DNA of 64,000 bases from Streptantibioticus cattleyicolor NRRL 8057 = DSM 46488 (GTDB lineage: Bacteria; Actinomycetota; Actinomycetes; Streptomycetales; Streptomycetaceae): contig NC_017585.1 in the NCBI RefSeq assembly GCF_000240165.1, positions 1 to 64,000 on the forward strand. Direction: 5' to 3'. The position numbers and the translations under genes were made by a program. Below the pieces are notes generated by a model that worked only from the letters and a program-made list of their open reading frames with translations, did not search any database and was not told the origin of the DNA. Position 1 is the stretch's first letter, and each line of letters starts with the position of its first letter. This document shows, in pieces, positions 26,421 to 35,628 of the stretch.

Positions 26421-26447
26421 GGCGGCGGCGGTGGTGGTGGTGGTGGT
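26421..26447 (+). repeat. GGC/GGT triplet microsatellite
   Basis: Nine triplets, three GGC followed by six GGT, in the gap between the DUF3592 gene and the leftward SDR gene. It is not in a supported coding region. Slippage-prone; it could vary between isolates. Confidence 0.8.
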
Positions 26448-26542
26448 CCACGGGAAGGGGACCACGCGGATGCCCGCCTTCTGCGCAGGAACCCCGTTCG
26501 GCCGGCCCGTTCCACGTACGGCCGGCCGATGGGCGTTCCAGG

Positions 26543-27256
26543 TCACCAGGGAACCGTCTGGCCGTTCCGGTCCAGGTAGGCGAGGCCCTTGGCGGCGAGG
26601 TGTGAGAGCAGTACGTCCACGATGAGCGGGATGCTCTCTTCAACCGTGTACGGGGCGTCGTCGCCGCCGAGGTCGGTGCGGATCCAGCCCGGGGCCATGA
26701 GGAGCAGGGAGCGGTCGGTGTCGGTCTGCCGGGCGGCGTAGCTGCGCATGAACATGTTCAAGGCTGCCTTGCTGCCGCGGTAGACCTCGCGCAGTCCGTT
26801 GGTGTTGTTGGTGATGCTGCCCTGGCCGGAGGACATCGCGCCGATCAGGCCGGTGGGGGTGACCAGGTCGTCGAGTGCTTCGATGACGCGCAGCGGACTG
26901 AGCGCGTTGGTCACCATGACATCGATGAAGTCCTGGGTGGGGACGGCTCCGATGGGGGTCTGCTCGTTGTTGGTGGTGCCCGCGTTGACGAACAGGACGT
27001 CGAGTTCGGCTCCGGCCAGTCGCTTGTGCAGGGGCGCGAGTTCTTCGGGGTTGTTGATGTCGAGGTGTTCGATACGGATGTGGTCGGGGTGTTGGTCGGC
27101 GAGGTCGTGCAGCGGGGTACGGGCGCTGCCGCGGACGGTGCCGATGACCGACCATCCTCGGCCGACGAGTTCGGCCGCCATGGCGCATCCGAGTCCTCGG
27201 GACGCTCCGACGATCAGGGCGGTTCGGGTGTGCTCGATGGTGGGGGGCTGCGACAT
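26543..27256 (-). CDS. Short-chain dehydrogenase/reductase
   Basis: Classical SDR of 237 residues. The cofactor motif GASRGLG is near residue 17, the strand end motif VNAGTTNN corresponds to NNAG, and the catalytic YRGSK (YxxxK) has an upstream Ser in SSGQGSITN. Arg in TVRGS after the second strand suggests NADP. ATG 27256 has GGAG about 11 bases upstream. It follows the amidohydrolase by 78 bp on the same strand, so the pair is probably one operon that oxidises or reduces the amidohydrolase product. Confidence 0.88.
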   Translation of the reverse strand: MSQPPTIEHTRTALIVGASRGLGCAMAAELVGRGWSVIGTVRGSARTPLHDLADQHPDHIRIEHLDINNPEELAPLHKRLAGAELDVLFVNAGTTNNEQTPIGAVPTQDFIDVMVTNALSPLRVIEALDDLVTPTGLIGAMSSGQGSITNNTNGLREVYRGSKAALNMFMRSYAARQTDTDRSLLLMAPGWIRTDLGGDDAPYTVEESIPLIVDVLLSHLAAKGLAYLDRNGQTVPW

Positions 27257-27334
27257 GTCGCATCATCTCCGTGGCGCTGGTGCGGGTGCTTGTGCGGCTC
27301 GGGTCGTGGGAGTTCGTCCCGTTCGGGCTGTTGG

Positions 27335-28318
27335 TCAGAGGGTCGTGGGGTCGATGCCGAAGAGGGCGGCGGCGTTGGCCGAGCGGACCTTGTGGCGGTC
27401 CGCGTCGGTGGCGAGTTGGCCGAAGAAGGTGTCGATCTCGGCTCGGGTGGGCTGCTGGAAGGGGTAGTCGGTGGAGAAGATCAGCCGGTCGGTGGTCGTG
27501 ACCGTCAGGGCGTGGTGCAGCAGGGCGGGGTTGAGCATTCCCGAGGTGGTGAGGAAGAAATTGGTGCGGATGTAGTCAGAGACCGGCCGCTCGAGGTCGG
27601 CGATGCGGGCGAGGCTGTCGGCGCGGTCGAGCCAGAAGGGCAGCAGCTCACCCCAGTGGCCCAGCACGACTCGCAGTTCGGGATGGCGGTCGAAGGTGCC
27701 GCGCAGGATGAGCCGGAGTGCCGCGGTCGCCGCTTCCACGTGCCAGCCCCAGCCGAAGGTGGCCAGCGCGAGGTCGGTCATGGGGTCGAAGCCACGGTAG
27801 GTGGCGTCGCGCAGCGCGTCGGAGGGGATCTGCGGGTGGATGAAGACCGGTTGGCCCAGGCCGGCGGCGGTGGCGAAGAAGTCGTCGTAGGCACGGTCGT
27901 CAAGGAGTCGGTCGCCGGATCGGCCGTAGACCATGGTTCCCACGTGGCCCTGGGCCGCGGCGCGTTCGAGTTCGGCGGCGACGTGCCGCGGTGACGACAT
28001 CGGCAGGGTCGACAGTGACCGGAAGCGTGTCGGGTGGGCGCGGACCGCTTCGGCTGCGGTGTCGTTCGCGAGGCGGCTGAGTGTGACTGCCTTCTCGGCG
28101 GGCAGGGCTTGGGTTCCCGGCGGCGTGAGGGCGAGGACGGCCAGGTCGATGCCCTGGTCGTCCATGGCGGCGATCCGGCCGGCGCCGAGGTCTTCGAGGC
28201 GCTCGCCGGCGTCACCGCGCTCGTTGAACAACAGGCTCTCGTCCGGGTGGACCACGGCCTTGAGGGCGGAGGTCAGCTCCGGCAGCGTCCAGTGTTCTTC
28301 GATGGCGATGAGGGGCAT
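27335..28318 (-). CDS. Amidohydrolase-family protein (ACMSD / resorcylate-decarboxylase type)
   Basis: TIM-barrel metal-dependent hydrolase or decarboxylase of 327 residues. The first metal motif is degenerate: IAIEEHW replaces the usual DxHxH, as in gamma-resorcylate and 5-carboxyvanillate decarboxylases, which have ExH. Further metal and active-site residues are His in FIHPQIPSD, His in VVLGHWGELLPFWLDR and Asp in IFSTDYPFQQP. ATG 28318 follows GAAGGAACCC. The family often decarboxylates hydroxybenzoates without oxygen, which fits the SDR and MarR neighbours (aromatic acid metabolism), but the substrate is inferred. Confidence 0.85.
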   Translation of the reverse strand: MPLIAIEEHWTLPELTSALKAVVHPDESLLFNERGDAGERLEDLGAGRIAAMDDQGIDLAVLALTPPGTQALPAEKAVTLSRLANDTAAEAVRAHPTRFRSLSTLPMSSPRHVAAELERAAAQGHVGTMVYGRSGDRLLDDRAYDDFFATAAGLGQPVFIHPQIPSDALRDATYRGFDPMTDLALATFGWGWHVEAATAALRLILRGTFDRHPELRVVLGHWGELLPFWLDRADSLARIADLERPVSDYIRTNFFLTTSGMLNPALLHHALTVTTTDRLIFSTDYPFQQPTRAEIDTFFGQLATDADRHKVRSANAAALFGIDPTTL

Positions 28319-28379
28319 GCTCAGGGTTCCTTCGGTGTCGCGAGCGCACACTCCCGCGCTCTGGCGGGGGGACGACGGC

Positions 28380-28751
28380 GGTGCGGGGTCTCACCTGGTG
28401 CGGAGTGGCTCTGCCCGGCGGGGACGCCCTTGGGGAAGAGTGCGAACCAGGCAGCGGCCAGGCCGGCCGGGGCCACGCCGACGACGGCCGACCCGGCCCC
28501 GGTCGCGTGGGGTACCGCGTGGCCCGGCCGCGTATGAACCCCGGCTGCCTGGTACGGGAACGGGGAGGCCCGGCGCCCCAGGAGCCGGGATCCGCCCCGC
28601 CGGGCGGTGCCCCGACCAGCAATGGTCCCCGCCGGCCGTAGCCGTCGGACAGCGGCCCGCCTGCCCCGCGGCCGACCCCAGCAGGAACGTCCACCGCCAC
28701 ACGGGGAAACACGTCGATCCGAACGGAACAGCGCCGACCAGCACCGCGCAT
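28380..28751 (-). pseudogene. Decayed MFS transporter
   Basis: From ATG 28751 (GGGAGG upstream) the three minus-strand frames carry scraps of an MFS pump. VWRWTFLLGSAAG resembles a transmembrane entry. GGPLSDGYGRRGPLLVG matches the MFS motif A (GxLxDxxGRR) between helices 2 and 3, and VVGVAPAGLAAAWFALFP resembles a last helix. Most of the gene is missing. It sits directly behind a strong leftward promoter with a MarR-type operator, the usual place of a MarR-controlled efflux gene. The promoter now probably reads into the amidohydrolase. Confidence 0.45.
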
Positions 28752-28800
28752 GGATACCGCAAACCTCCCTGCGGAGCGATTCCTGCTCACATATGGGCAA

Positions 28801-28854
28801 ACCTAGGCCGACCGCAGTTACCTGTCAACCGATAGCTATCGACTGACAGGTAAT
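28801..28854. promoter_or_regulatory. MarR operator and leftward sigma-70 promoter
   Basis: TTACCTGTCA (28819-28828) and TGACAGGTAA (28845-28854) are perfect inverted arms around a central 12-bp palindrome CGATAGCTATCG (28831-28842). Only the two bases next to each inner boundary break the symmetry of the 36-bp site. Reading leftward, TTGACA (28829-28824) and TAGGTT (28806-28801) are separated by exactly 17 bp, a near-consensus promoter whose -35 box lies inside the operator. The MarR gene starts 15 bp to the right, so the repressor would control both directions. Confidence 0.8.
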
Positions 28855-28868
28855 CTACACTGGGGGAC

Positions 28869-29300
28869 GTGGACGACAAGCAGAAGGACAGACTGTTCGA
28901 GCTGGCCGACCTGATCCTGGCGATCAGCCGGCACCTTCACGCGGCCAAGGCGGACGCGGCGGAGCCGTGGACGCCGCTCGAAGCAGCCGTCATGCGCTAC
29001 ATCGACCACCAGCCGGGCGCCACCGCGACCCAGGCGGCCGAGGCAACCCGGCTGATCTCCAGCAACTTCAGCCGGGCGCTCCGCAAGCTGGAGCAGAAGG
29101 GCCTGGTACGCCGCGAAGCCGACCCCGACGACGCCCGGCGCGTGCGCCTGTACCCGACACAGAAGGCGGCCGAAAACCTGCGGCACCTCCAGAACACGTG
29201 GAGCCGCCTCCTGGACCAGGCCGTCTCCGACGCCGCCGAGGCAGACGCGGTGATCACCGCGCTCCGACGCATCGAGTCCCAGCTACTCGGCCGAAGCTGA
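28869..29300 (+). CDS. MarR-family transcriptional regulator
   Basis: 143-residue MarR regulator. The wHTH reads MRYIDHQPGATATQAAEATR, then LISSNFSRALRKLEQKGLVR with the wing EADPDDARRVRLYPT, flanked by the dimerisation helices at both ends. GTG 28869 follows GGGGGAC. The 36-bp palindrome just upstream is the expected autoregulatory site, and the divergent genes (MFS remnant, amidohydrolase, SDR) are the expected targets. MarR proteins of this kind usually respond to phenolic compounds. Confidence 0.9.
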   Translation: MDDKQKDRLFELADLILAISRHLHAAKADAAEPWTPLEAAVMRYIDHQPGATATQAAEATRLISSNFSRALRKLEQKGLVRREADPDDARRVRLYPTQKAAENLRHLQNTWSRLLDQAVSDAAEADAVITALRRIESQLLGRS

Positions 29301-29809
29301 AGCGACGCATGCCACGGCGTCCCGAAACCGTCACCCAGGCGTGCCCGGGAGTCGGGCCATGCAGCGGAGCCACCGCGACGGCTCGGCGGTACGGCCGGGT
29401 TGGGCGAGGGTGACGTAACGCGGGCGCCTGCTCGGTGATACGGCGGGCGGTGCCGCACCGGTCACGCGGACATCCCGCGGACGCCGCGCGGCCCCGAACC
29501 AACAGAACTCGCCGCGACCGGATACGTCTGGCCCTTTCCGCCCTGTCCTCACCCGGCGCCCGGGGGGGGCGGGAAGCTGCCGGGTGCGGTCCCGGGCCTC
29601 TTGCTGTGCCGTATGACGAGCGTCGAGCGGGTTCGGGTGAGGTTGCGTCTGACGTCGCTACGGCGGGTGTCAACCCCTTCGGCCGACTCGCCCGCCGGAA
29701 CGGTGCTCCGGCCGCATTCCACCGTGCCGTACCTCCGGCGGTTTCGCTCCGTGTGCCGGGGCGGCTTCCACTTCGTCCGAGCGCCGTCGCCGGAACGTCG
29801 CGCTCGATA
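29301..29809. other. Intergenic region without a supported gene
   Basis: About 510 bp. The long rightward frame reaching into the Lrp gene has Arg/Pro-rich, non-coding-looking translation before 29810. A run of eight G lies near 29561-29570. I see no operator, hairpin or short gene that can be defended. Confidence 0.4.
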
Positions 29810-30862
29810 ATGTCCGGTGTGGACCAGACGCGGAAGCACCCTGTTGACGAAGTCGACGTGGCCCTGCTGGACGCCCTGCACGTCAATCCGCGGGTGAGCT
29901 TCGAGCGGCTGGGGGCCGCGCTGGGGATCACCCCGGGGACGGCCGCGCGTCGCTGGCGGCGGCTGGTCGCCTCTGGTCACGCGTGGGTGTCCTCGGTGCC
30001 CGGGCCACGGCTGGCGATGACGTTCGGGGTGTGCGAGATCGAGGTGCGTCCCGGACGGGCGGACGAGGTGGGGCGGGCGCTGGCGGCGCTGCCGCAGGTG
30101 GCCAGCGTCTACCTCACCAGTGGCGAGTACGCCGTCCACGCGATGGTCTTCGCCGGGGACATGGCGTCCCTCGGCGCGCTGCTGCTGGACGAGGTTCCGC
30201 GGGTGGCCGGAGCGGTACGGGCGCGGACCCATGTCGGGACCGGATGGTTCAGCGGGACGCGGTGGCGGCTGGGGGCGATCGACGGCGACCAGCGGCGTTC
30301 GGTGACCGGGGCGGAAGCCGGGCAGGATCAGCGCCTCGCCGAGCGGTCGCTGGTGTTCGACGCGCCCGAGCGCGAGCTGTACCTGGCGCTTCAGCATGAC
30401 GGCAGGGCGGGCTACCAGGACCTGGCGCGTACTCTCGGCGTGCCGGAGCACCAGGTCCGGCGGCGGATGGCCTCGTTGGTGCGGCGGGGCATGCTGGCCT
30501 TCCGGACCGACTTCACCCGTGGGGAAGGCGGCTGGCCCGCGGAGTTGGCGCTGTGGTTGTCGGTCCCCGGCGACCAGTTGGAGCGGGCCGGTGTGGAACT
30601 GGGTGGCTGGCCGGAGACCCGTGTGTGCATGTCCGTCGCCGGTGCGGCCAACCTTCTGCTGATGGTCCAGTTGCACCGGCTGGACGGTCTCGGTGCCGTC
30701 CTCGACCGCCTGTGCGCGACGTTGCCCGCGGTCCGGGTGGTCGACCAGCGGGTGGTGCTGCGTCCGGTGAAGTCGTGGGGCCGGCTGCTGGATGCCTCAT
30801 GGCACGCCACGGGTGTGGTCCCGGTCGATCTGTGGGCGCCTCCCCACCGCGCGGAGGTGTAA
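29810..30862 (+). CDS. Lrp/AsnC-family regulator with two tandem modules
   Basis: 350 residues, about twice the usual Lrp size. Module 1 has an AsnC HTH (VDVALLDALHVNPRVSFERL, GITPGTAARRWRRLVASGHA) and a RAM-like ligand domain (EIEVRPGRADEVGRALAALP). Module 2 repeats this: FDAPERELYLALQHDGRAGY, GVPEHQVRRRMASLVRRGML, then AELALWLSVPGDQLERAGVE and MVQLHRLDGLGAVLDRLCAT. Such tandem forms are common in actinomycetes. It lies 224 bp upstream of, and co-directional with, a five-gene organic-acid operon, and is its most likely controller, perhaps with an acid of the pathway as ligand. Confidence 0.85.
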   Translation: MSGVDQTRKHPVDEVDVALLDALHVNPRVSFERLGAALGITPGTAARRWRRLVASGHAWVSSVPGPRLAMTFGVCEIEVRPGRADEVGRALAALPQVASVYLTSGEYAVHAMVFAGDMASLGALLLDEVPRVAGAVRARTHVGTGWFSGTRWRLGAIDGDQRRSVTGAEAGQDQRLAERSLVFDAPERELYLALQHDGRAGYQDLARTLGVPEHQVRRRMASLVRRGMLAFRTDFTRGEGGWPAELALWLSVPGDQLERAGVELGGWPETRVCMSVAGAANLLLMVQLHRLDGLGAVLDRLCATLPAVRVVDQRVVLRPVKSWGRLLDASWHATGVVPVDLWAPPHRAEV

Positions 30863-30990
30863 CCACCGGCACGGTCGGCCGCCCGTGTCGGTTTCCCGCA
30901 CGGAGGATGCCGAGACGTCGTATTCCGTGACCGCCAGGGCATCCGTCACCGGTTTTCCGCGATTCCGGGGGGCTCGCACTCGCCCGGGGA

Positions 30991-31011
30991 TTCACTTCCC
31001 GCATGAGTGAA
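30991..31011. promoter_or_regulatory. Candidate operator of the organic-acid operon
   Basis: TTCACT-N9-AGTGAA, a perfect 6-bp inverted repeat lying 75 bp before the first start codon of the five-gene operon. The arm-to-arm spacing of about 15 bp suits an Lrp or GntR dimer. No clear -35/-10 pair can be tied to it. Confidence 0.4.
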
Positions 31012-31085
31012 GAGACCGTATCGGGCAGCGGCCGAGGGAGCCGGGCGTTCGAGTGCCGTCGGCCCGCGGGAAAGGGGTGGGACCG

Positions 31086-32333
31086 ATGGGCATGACGATG
31101 ATCGAGAAGCTGCTCTCCCGCAAGGCCGGGGTGCCCCGGGTCGGGCCCGGTGACGTGGTGACCGTCGAGGTCGACATGTGCGTGCTGATCGACCTTCAGT
31201 TCGCGACGGGGTGGGTCCAGCCCCTGCGCATCCACGATCCCGGCAAGGTCGCGGTGGTCATGGACCACGCCGTGCCGGCCCCCACCCTCAAGGACGCCCA
31301 AGGAGGCCCGCGGGCACGGAAGTTCGTCGCGGACTTCGGCATCGACCGTTTCTACGACGTGGGCCGGCACGGTATCTGCCACCAGGTCGTCGCGGAGAAC
31401 GGGCTGGCCCGCCCCGGGGAGGTCCTGGCGTGCACCGACTCCCACACCTGCGCCGCCGGTGCCTACAACACCGCGGCGCGCGGGCTGGGCCCCGCCGAGG
31501 TCTACTCCATCCTGTGCACCGGCACCACCTGGTTCCAGGTCGCGCCGACCGTGCGCTACGAGTTCCACGGCGCCCTCCCGGCGGGCGTGAGCGGGAAGGA
31601 CGTCTTCCTGTACCTGGCCGACACCTACGGTGACGCCACCAACCAGAACCTGGAATTCGCCGGCCCCGGTCTGGCGAGCGTCCCGCTCAACGACCGCCGC
31701 ACCATCGCCACCCAGGCCGCCGAGGTCTCCGCCGACTTCGCCACCTTCGGCGCCGACGACGTACTGCGCGACTTCCTCACCGCACGCGGTGTGACCGACT
31801 ACCGGGCCGCGGAGCCCGACCCGGACGCCACGTACGCGGACGTGCGCCGTGTCGACCTCGACGCCCTGGAACCGTACGTCGCCCGGCCCGGCACCGTCAG
31901 CCGCAACGGCGTCCCGGTCTCCCGCATCGAGCCCCGGCGCGTCGACCAGGCCTTCATCGGCTCCTGCGCCAACGGGCAGTTGGACGATCTGCGGGTGGCC
32001 GCGGAGGTGCTGCGCGGACGCAGGGTCGCGGACGGCGTACGGCTCCTGGTCACCCCCGCCTCCCAGGAGGTCTACCGGCAGGCGATGCGCCTGGGTTACC
32101 TCCAGGCCATCGCCGACGCGGGCGGTGTCGTCACCAACTCCACCTGCGGCGCCTGCTTCGGCTACCACATGGGGCTGCTCGGCCCGGGGGAGGTCTGCGT
32201 CACCTCCTCCACCCGCAACTTCACCGGCCGCATGGGCAGCACCGACGCGGAGATCTACATGGCCTCCCCCGCCACCGTCGCCGCCTCCGCCGTCGCCGGA
32301 CACATCACCGACCCGAGGAGCGTGACCTCGTGA
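31086..32333 (+). CDS. Aconitase/IPM-isomerase-family dehydratase, large subunit (LeuC/DmdA-like)
   Basis: Large [4Fe-4S] subunit of a two-subunit hydro-lyase, 415 residues, as in 3-isopropylmalate, homoaconitate, citraconate or 2,3-dimethylmaleate hydratases. Cluster ligands are present: Cys294 in GSCANG and Cys354/Cys357 in TCGACFG. Substrate and aconitase motifs include [24 protein letters not shown] and [12 protein letters not shown] (ATSNRNF/GR equivalent). It is shorter than proteobacterial LeuC (about 465) and resembles the archaeal/DmdA type. ATG 31086 follows an AAGGGG. The GTGA overlap with the small subunit and the three downstream enzymes define an operon. It is unlikely to be the leucine enzyme, given the neighbours. 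Confidence 0.85.
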   Translation: MGMTMIEKLLSRKAGVPRVGPGDVVTVEVDMCVLIDLQFATGWVQPLRIHDPGKVAVVMDHAVPAPTLKDAQGGPRARKFVADFGIDRFYDVGRHGICHQVVAENGLARPGEVLACTDSHTCAAGAYNTAARGLGPAEVYSILCTGTTWFQVAPTVRYEFHGALPAGVSGKDVFLYLADTYGDATNQNLEFAGPGLASVPLNDRRTIATQAAEVSADFATFGADDVLRDFLTARGVTDYRAAEPDPDATYADVRRVDLDALEPYVARPGTVSRNGVPVSRIEPRRVDQAFIGSCANGQLDDLRVAAEVLRGRRVADGVRLLVTPASQEVYRQAMRLGYLQAIADAGGVVTNSTCGACFGYHMGLLGPGEVCVTSSTRNFTGRMGSTDAEIYMASPATVAASAVAGHITDPRSVTS

Positions 32334-32857
32334 CCCTTCTCGTCACCGGACGCGTGTGGGTGTTCGGCGACGGTCTGAACACCGACGCCATGTACCCGGC
32401 CTTCGCCATGAAGATGGACGTGTCCGAAGCCGCCGAGCACGTCTTCCACGAGGTGCGGCCCGGCTGGACGCGCCAGGTCACGCCGGGCGACATCGTCGTC
32501 GCCGGAACCAACTTCGGTCTCGGCTCCTCACGGCCGGTCGCCCAGCTCTTCCAGCATCTCGGCGTGGCCGCCCTGGTGGCCGAGGAGTTCAACTCCCTCT
32601 TCCTGCGCAACGCCGTCAACGCCGGCCTGCCCGCGCTGAACGCGCCCGGCGTCACCGCCCTGTTCCACGACGGGGACCGGGGCAGCTTCGACATCGCCGA
32701 CGGCACGTACCGCAACGAGACCACCGGGGCCGAGGGCCGGGGCAAGCCGTTGCCGCCGCTGGTCCTGGAGATCCTGGCCAGCGGTGGTGTCCTCCCCCGG
32801 CTCCGGCGACAGGGATACCTGCCCCCGGAACCCCCCGGCACCGGGGCGACCCCCTGA
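32330..32857 (+). CDS. Aconitase/IPM-isomerase-family dehydratase, small subunit (LeuD/DmdB-like)
   Basis: Swivel-domain partner of the preceding subunit, 175 residues. The signature [20 protein letters not shown] contains the substrate-binding GSSR loop. N-terminal [19 protein letters not shown] is the usual beta strand and DNIDTD-like loop (here DGLNTDAM). It starts with GTG inside the stop of the large subunit, so the two are made in equal amounts. The C-terminus is Pro-rich and slightly long. The loop after NTD usually sets substrate size; here AMYPAF differs from leucine-pathway enzymes. Confidence 0.85.
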   Translation: MTLLVTGRVWVFGDGLNTDAMYPAFAMKMDVSEAAEHVFHEVRPGWTRQVTPGDIVVAGTNFGLGSSRPVAQLFQHLGVAALVAEEFNSLFLRNAVNAGLPALNAPGVTALFHDGDRGSFDIADGTYRNETTGAEGRGKPLPPLVLEILASGGVLPRLRRQGYLPPEPPGTGATP

Positions 32858-32940
32858 CCGGCCCCCGCGCCGACGCGCCCGGGTTCCCCGCGCGGGCCCC
32901 GGGACCCACCACCGGTTCGACACCCGCAGGCAGGACAGCG

Positions 32941-34332
32941 ATGACCGTTCCACCGCACAACACCGACAGGACCACCTCACCCACCGCCGACCTGGCCGCC
33001 TTCGCGGCACACACCCGTTACGACGCCCTGCCGTCCGCCGTGGTCGAGCGCCTTCAGCAGTGCCTGCTCGACTTCGTCGGCGTCACGGCGCTCGGCGCCC
33101 GCGAGGCGGAGTCCAGCCAGGCGCTCCGGGACGGCGTCACGCACCTGGCCGGCCGGGACGGCGGGGCGATCGTGATCGGGCAGTCGCGGCGCCTGCCCAC
33201 CGAGTACGCGGCCCTCCTCAACGGCGCCCACGCGCACAGCCTGGACTTCGACGACACCTTCATCGGCGGCGGGCTGCACCCCGGGGCCGCCGTCATCCCC
33301 GCGGCACTCGCCACCGCGCAGGACACCGACGTCTCCGGGCCCGGCTTCCTGACCGCCGTCGCGGTCGGCTACGAGACCAGTTGCCGCCTCGGCGCGGCCC
33401 TGGGTCAAGGGGCCTACCGCCGCGGGTTCCACCCCACCGCGATCGCGGGCGTGTTCGGAGCCGTGGCGGCCGTCGGCCGGCTCCGTGGCCTGGACGCCGA
33501 GCGGCTGGAGCACGCCTTCGGCCTGGCCGGGTCCATGGCGGCGGGATCCATGCAGTACCTGGCCAACGGCGGCTGGAACAAACGCCTGCACCCCGGGCTC
33601 GCCGCGCGCAACGCCCTGCTCGCGGTGGCCCTCGCCTCGGCCGGTGTCATCGGCGCCGCCCAGGCGATCGAGGGCGACCTGGGCCTGCTGGCCGGCTACA
33701 GCGCGGCGCCCGAGCCCGCGGCGCTCGTCGCGGGGCTGGGCACCGAGTGGCGGCTGACCGGCACCGGCATCAAGCCGTACCCGTCGTGCCGCCTCACCCA
33801 CGGTGCCATCGACGCCGCCCGCCGCCTGCGGGACGCCCTGTCCGGCCGGCCGCTCGACGAGGGCCGGCTGACGGTCCGGATCTCCCCCGAGGCGTACGCC
33901 ATCGTCGGCGCCCCGGAGGACCGCAAGGTCACCCCGGTCAACACGGTCGACGGCCAGTTCAGCGTCTACTTCCAGATCGCCGCCGCGCTGCTGGACGCCA
34001 CCGTCACGTGGGACAGCTACCGCCGCATCGGCGATCCCGCGACCAGGCGGCTGGCCTCGCGGGTCAGCGTCTCGGCGGACGACGCCATCACCCCGGCCGG
34101 AGCGGTGCTGACCTGGCACGGGCCCGACGGCCGCGACATCGAGGCGCGCGTCGACGAGCCGTCCGGTGAGCCGGGCACCACCTTGTCCTGGGAGCTGGTC
34201 GAGGCGAAGTTCGACAGCGCGGCGGCGGCGGTCTACGGAGCCGGGACCCGCCGGGCACTGGCCGCCGAGATCCGGACCCTCCACCAAGCCCCTTCGCTCG
34301 TCCGGCTGCAACGCCTGCTCACCGCGGCCTGA
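32941..34332 (+). CDS. MmgE/PrpD-family dehydratase or decarboxylase
   Basis: 463 residues, full length for the family that includes 2-methylcitrate dehydratase (PrpD) and cis-aconitate decarboxylase (CAD/IRG1). Active-site features: AHSLDFDDTFIGGGLHPGAA with catalytic Asp and His, GFHPTAIAGVFGA, and IKPYPSCRLTHGAIDAARRL with the Lys and His. It starts 83 bp after the small subunit. In this operon it could dehydrate a methylcitrate-like acid or decarboxylate an aconitate to an itaconate that the next gene product isomerises. The sequence alone cannot separate these two activities. Confidence 0.88.
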   Translation: MTVPPHNTDRTTSPTADLAAFAAHTRYDALPSAVVERLQQCLLDFVGVTALGAREAESSQALRDGVTHLAGRDGGAIVIGQSRRLPTEYAALLNGAHAHSLDFDDTFIGGGLHPGAAVIPAALATAQDTDVSGPGFLTAVAVGYETSCRLGAALGQGAYRRGFHPTAIAGVFGAVAAVGRLRGLDAERLEHAFGLAGSMAAGSMQYLANGGWNKRLHPGLAARNALLAVALASAGVIGAAQAIEGDLGLLAGYSAAPEPAALVAGLGTEWRLTGTGIKPYPSCRLTHGAIDAARRLRDALSGRPLDEGRLTVRISPEAYAIVGAPEDRKVTPVNTVDGQFSVYFQIAAALLDATVTWDSYRRIGDPATRRLASRVSVSADDAITPAGAVLTWHGPDGRDIEARVDEPSGEPGTTLSWELVEAKFDSAAAAVYGAGTRRALAAEIRTLHQAPSLVRLQRLLTAA

Positions 34333-34367
34333 CCGCGTCACATCCCCACACCCGTCAGGAGGACACC

Positions 34368-35525
34368 ATGGCAACCGGCGACCAGGCGGCCATCCGCTGC
34401 GTACTGATGCGGGCCGGGACGAGCAAGGGCCTGTTCTTCCACGACAGCGACCTTCCCCGGCCGGGCCCGGAGCGGGACCGGGTGCTCAAGCGCGTCATGG
34501 GCTCGCCCGACGTGCTCCAGATCGACGGTCTGGGCGGTTCCCGGCCGATCACCTCCAAGGTCGCCGTCATCGCCCTCTCCGGCCGCGACGACGCGGATGT
34601 GGACTACACCTTCGCCCAGATCGAGATCGAATCGGACGGCATCGGCTACGGCGGCAACTGCGGCAACATCTCCAGCGGCGTGGGCCCCTTCGCCGTGGAC
34701 GAAGGACTCGTGCCCGCCGTCGAGGGAACCACCCGGGTCCGCGTGCACAACACCAACACCGGCACGATCATCGTCGCCGACGTCCCGGTCCGCGACGGCC
34801 GGGCCGAGGTGGCGGGCGACTTCGCCCTCCCCGGTGTGCCGGGCACCGGAGCGGAAATCGTCATGGACTGGTCGTCCACGATCGGCGCGAGCACCGGACA
34901 CCTGCTGCCCACCGGCAACCCCGTCGACACGGTCACCCTGGACGGCGGCGCCCGCCTCCCGTTCACCCTGTGCGACGCCGGCAACACCGTGGTGTGGGTG
35001 CGCGCCGCGGATCTCGGCTGCTGGGGAAGCGAGTTGAAGGACGAGATCGACCAGGACCACGGGCTGCTGGACAGGCTGCGGGAGATCCGCGGCCGGGTGA
35101 CCGCGCTGCTGTGCCCCGGCTACGACTGGCGTGGCGTCGACGACGACGCCACCCGCGGACTCCCCCTGATCGGGCTCGTCGCCCCGCCCGGCGGATACCC
35201 CACGCTCGACGGGGGCCGCGCCGACGCCGCCGCGATGGATCTGCGGGTCCGGCTGGTCTTCATGAACCGCCTGCACGAAAGCATCGCCGGCACCGCCTCG
35301 GTGTCGCTCGCCGCCGCCTCCCGCGTGCCGGGGTCGATCGTCGCCGAGGTGGCGCGGAACCTGGTCCCGGACACCTTGCTGATCGGCCATCCGTCCGGGA
35401 TCACCGCGAGCCGGGTCAGGGCCACCACGACCGGCGAACCGCCCGGCGTCGCCTTCCAGTTGCTGGGTTTCAGCCGCACCGCGCGCCGCCTGATGGACGG
35501 CACGGCCTACGTCCCGGCCCGCTGA
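34368..35525 (+). CDS. PrpF / methylitaconate isomerase family protein
   Basis: 385-residue protein of the PrpF (DUF453) family with the diaminopimelate-epimerase-like two-domain fold. Known members move a double bond in methylaconitate (PrpF) or 3-methylitaconate (Mii). The family entrance motif MRAGTSKGLFF (Lys20) and the central GYGGNCGNISSGVGPFA (Cys98) are intact, as is IDGLGGSRPITSKVAVI. AGGAGG precedes ATG 34368. Its place between an MmgE/PrpD gene and a lyase gene, with an aconitase-type hydratase upstream, suits isomerisation of an itaconate-like acid to its maleate-like isomer. Confidence 0.88.
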   Translation: MATGDQAAIRCVLMRAGTSKGLFFHDSDLPRPGPERDRVLKRVMGSPDVLQIDGLGGSRPITSKVAVIALSGRDDADVDYTFAQIEIESDGIGYGGNCGNISSGVGPFAVDEGLVPAVEGTTRVRVHNTNTGTIIVADVPVRDGRAEVAGDFALPGVPGTGAEIVMDWSSTIGASTGHLLPTGNPVDTVTLDGGARLPFTLCDAGNTVVWVRAADLGCWGSELKDEIDQDHGLLDRLREIRGRVTALLCPGYDWRGVDDDATRGLPLIGLVAPPGGYPTLDGGRADAAAMDLRVRLVFMNRLHESIAGTASVSLAAASRVPGSIVAEVARNLVPDTLLIGHPSGITASRVRATTTGEPPGVAFQLLGFSRTARRLMDGTAYVPAR

Positions 35526-35628
35526 GGAAGGCGGCGCACCGCACGCGTCCGACGGAGCACCGCCTCCCCGGGCGGCAGCCGCCGACGGCCCCGACCCGCC
35601 CCACCGACACCACGTCACGAGGGAGACC

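Noticed and set aside
26421..26447. GGC/GGT repeat considered as a CRISPR-like or coding repeat
   Set aside because: Simple triplet run without spacers; not inside a supported gene.
31086..32857. Calling the LeuC/LeuD-like pair the leucine biosynthesis enzymes
   Set aside because: No leuA/leuB nearby, short DmdA-like large subunit, NTDAM instead of the usual loop, and three organic-acid enzymes in the same operon.
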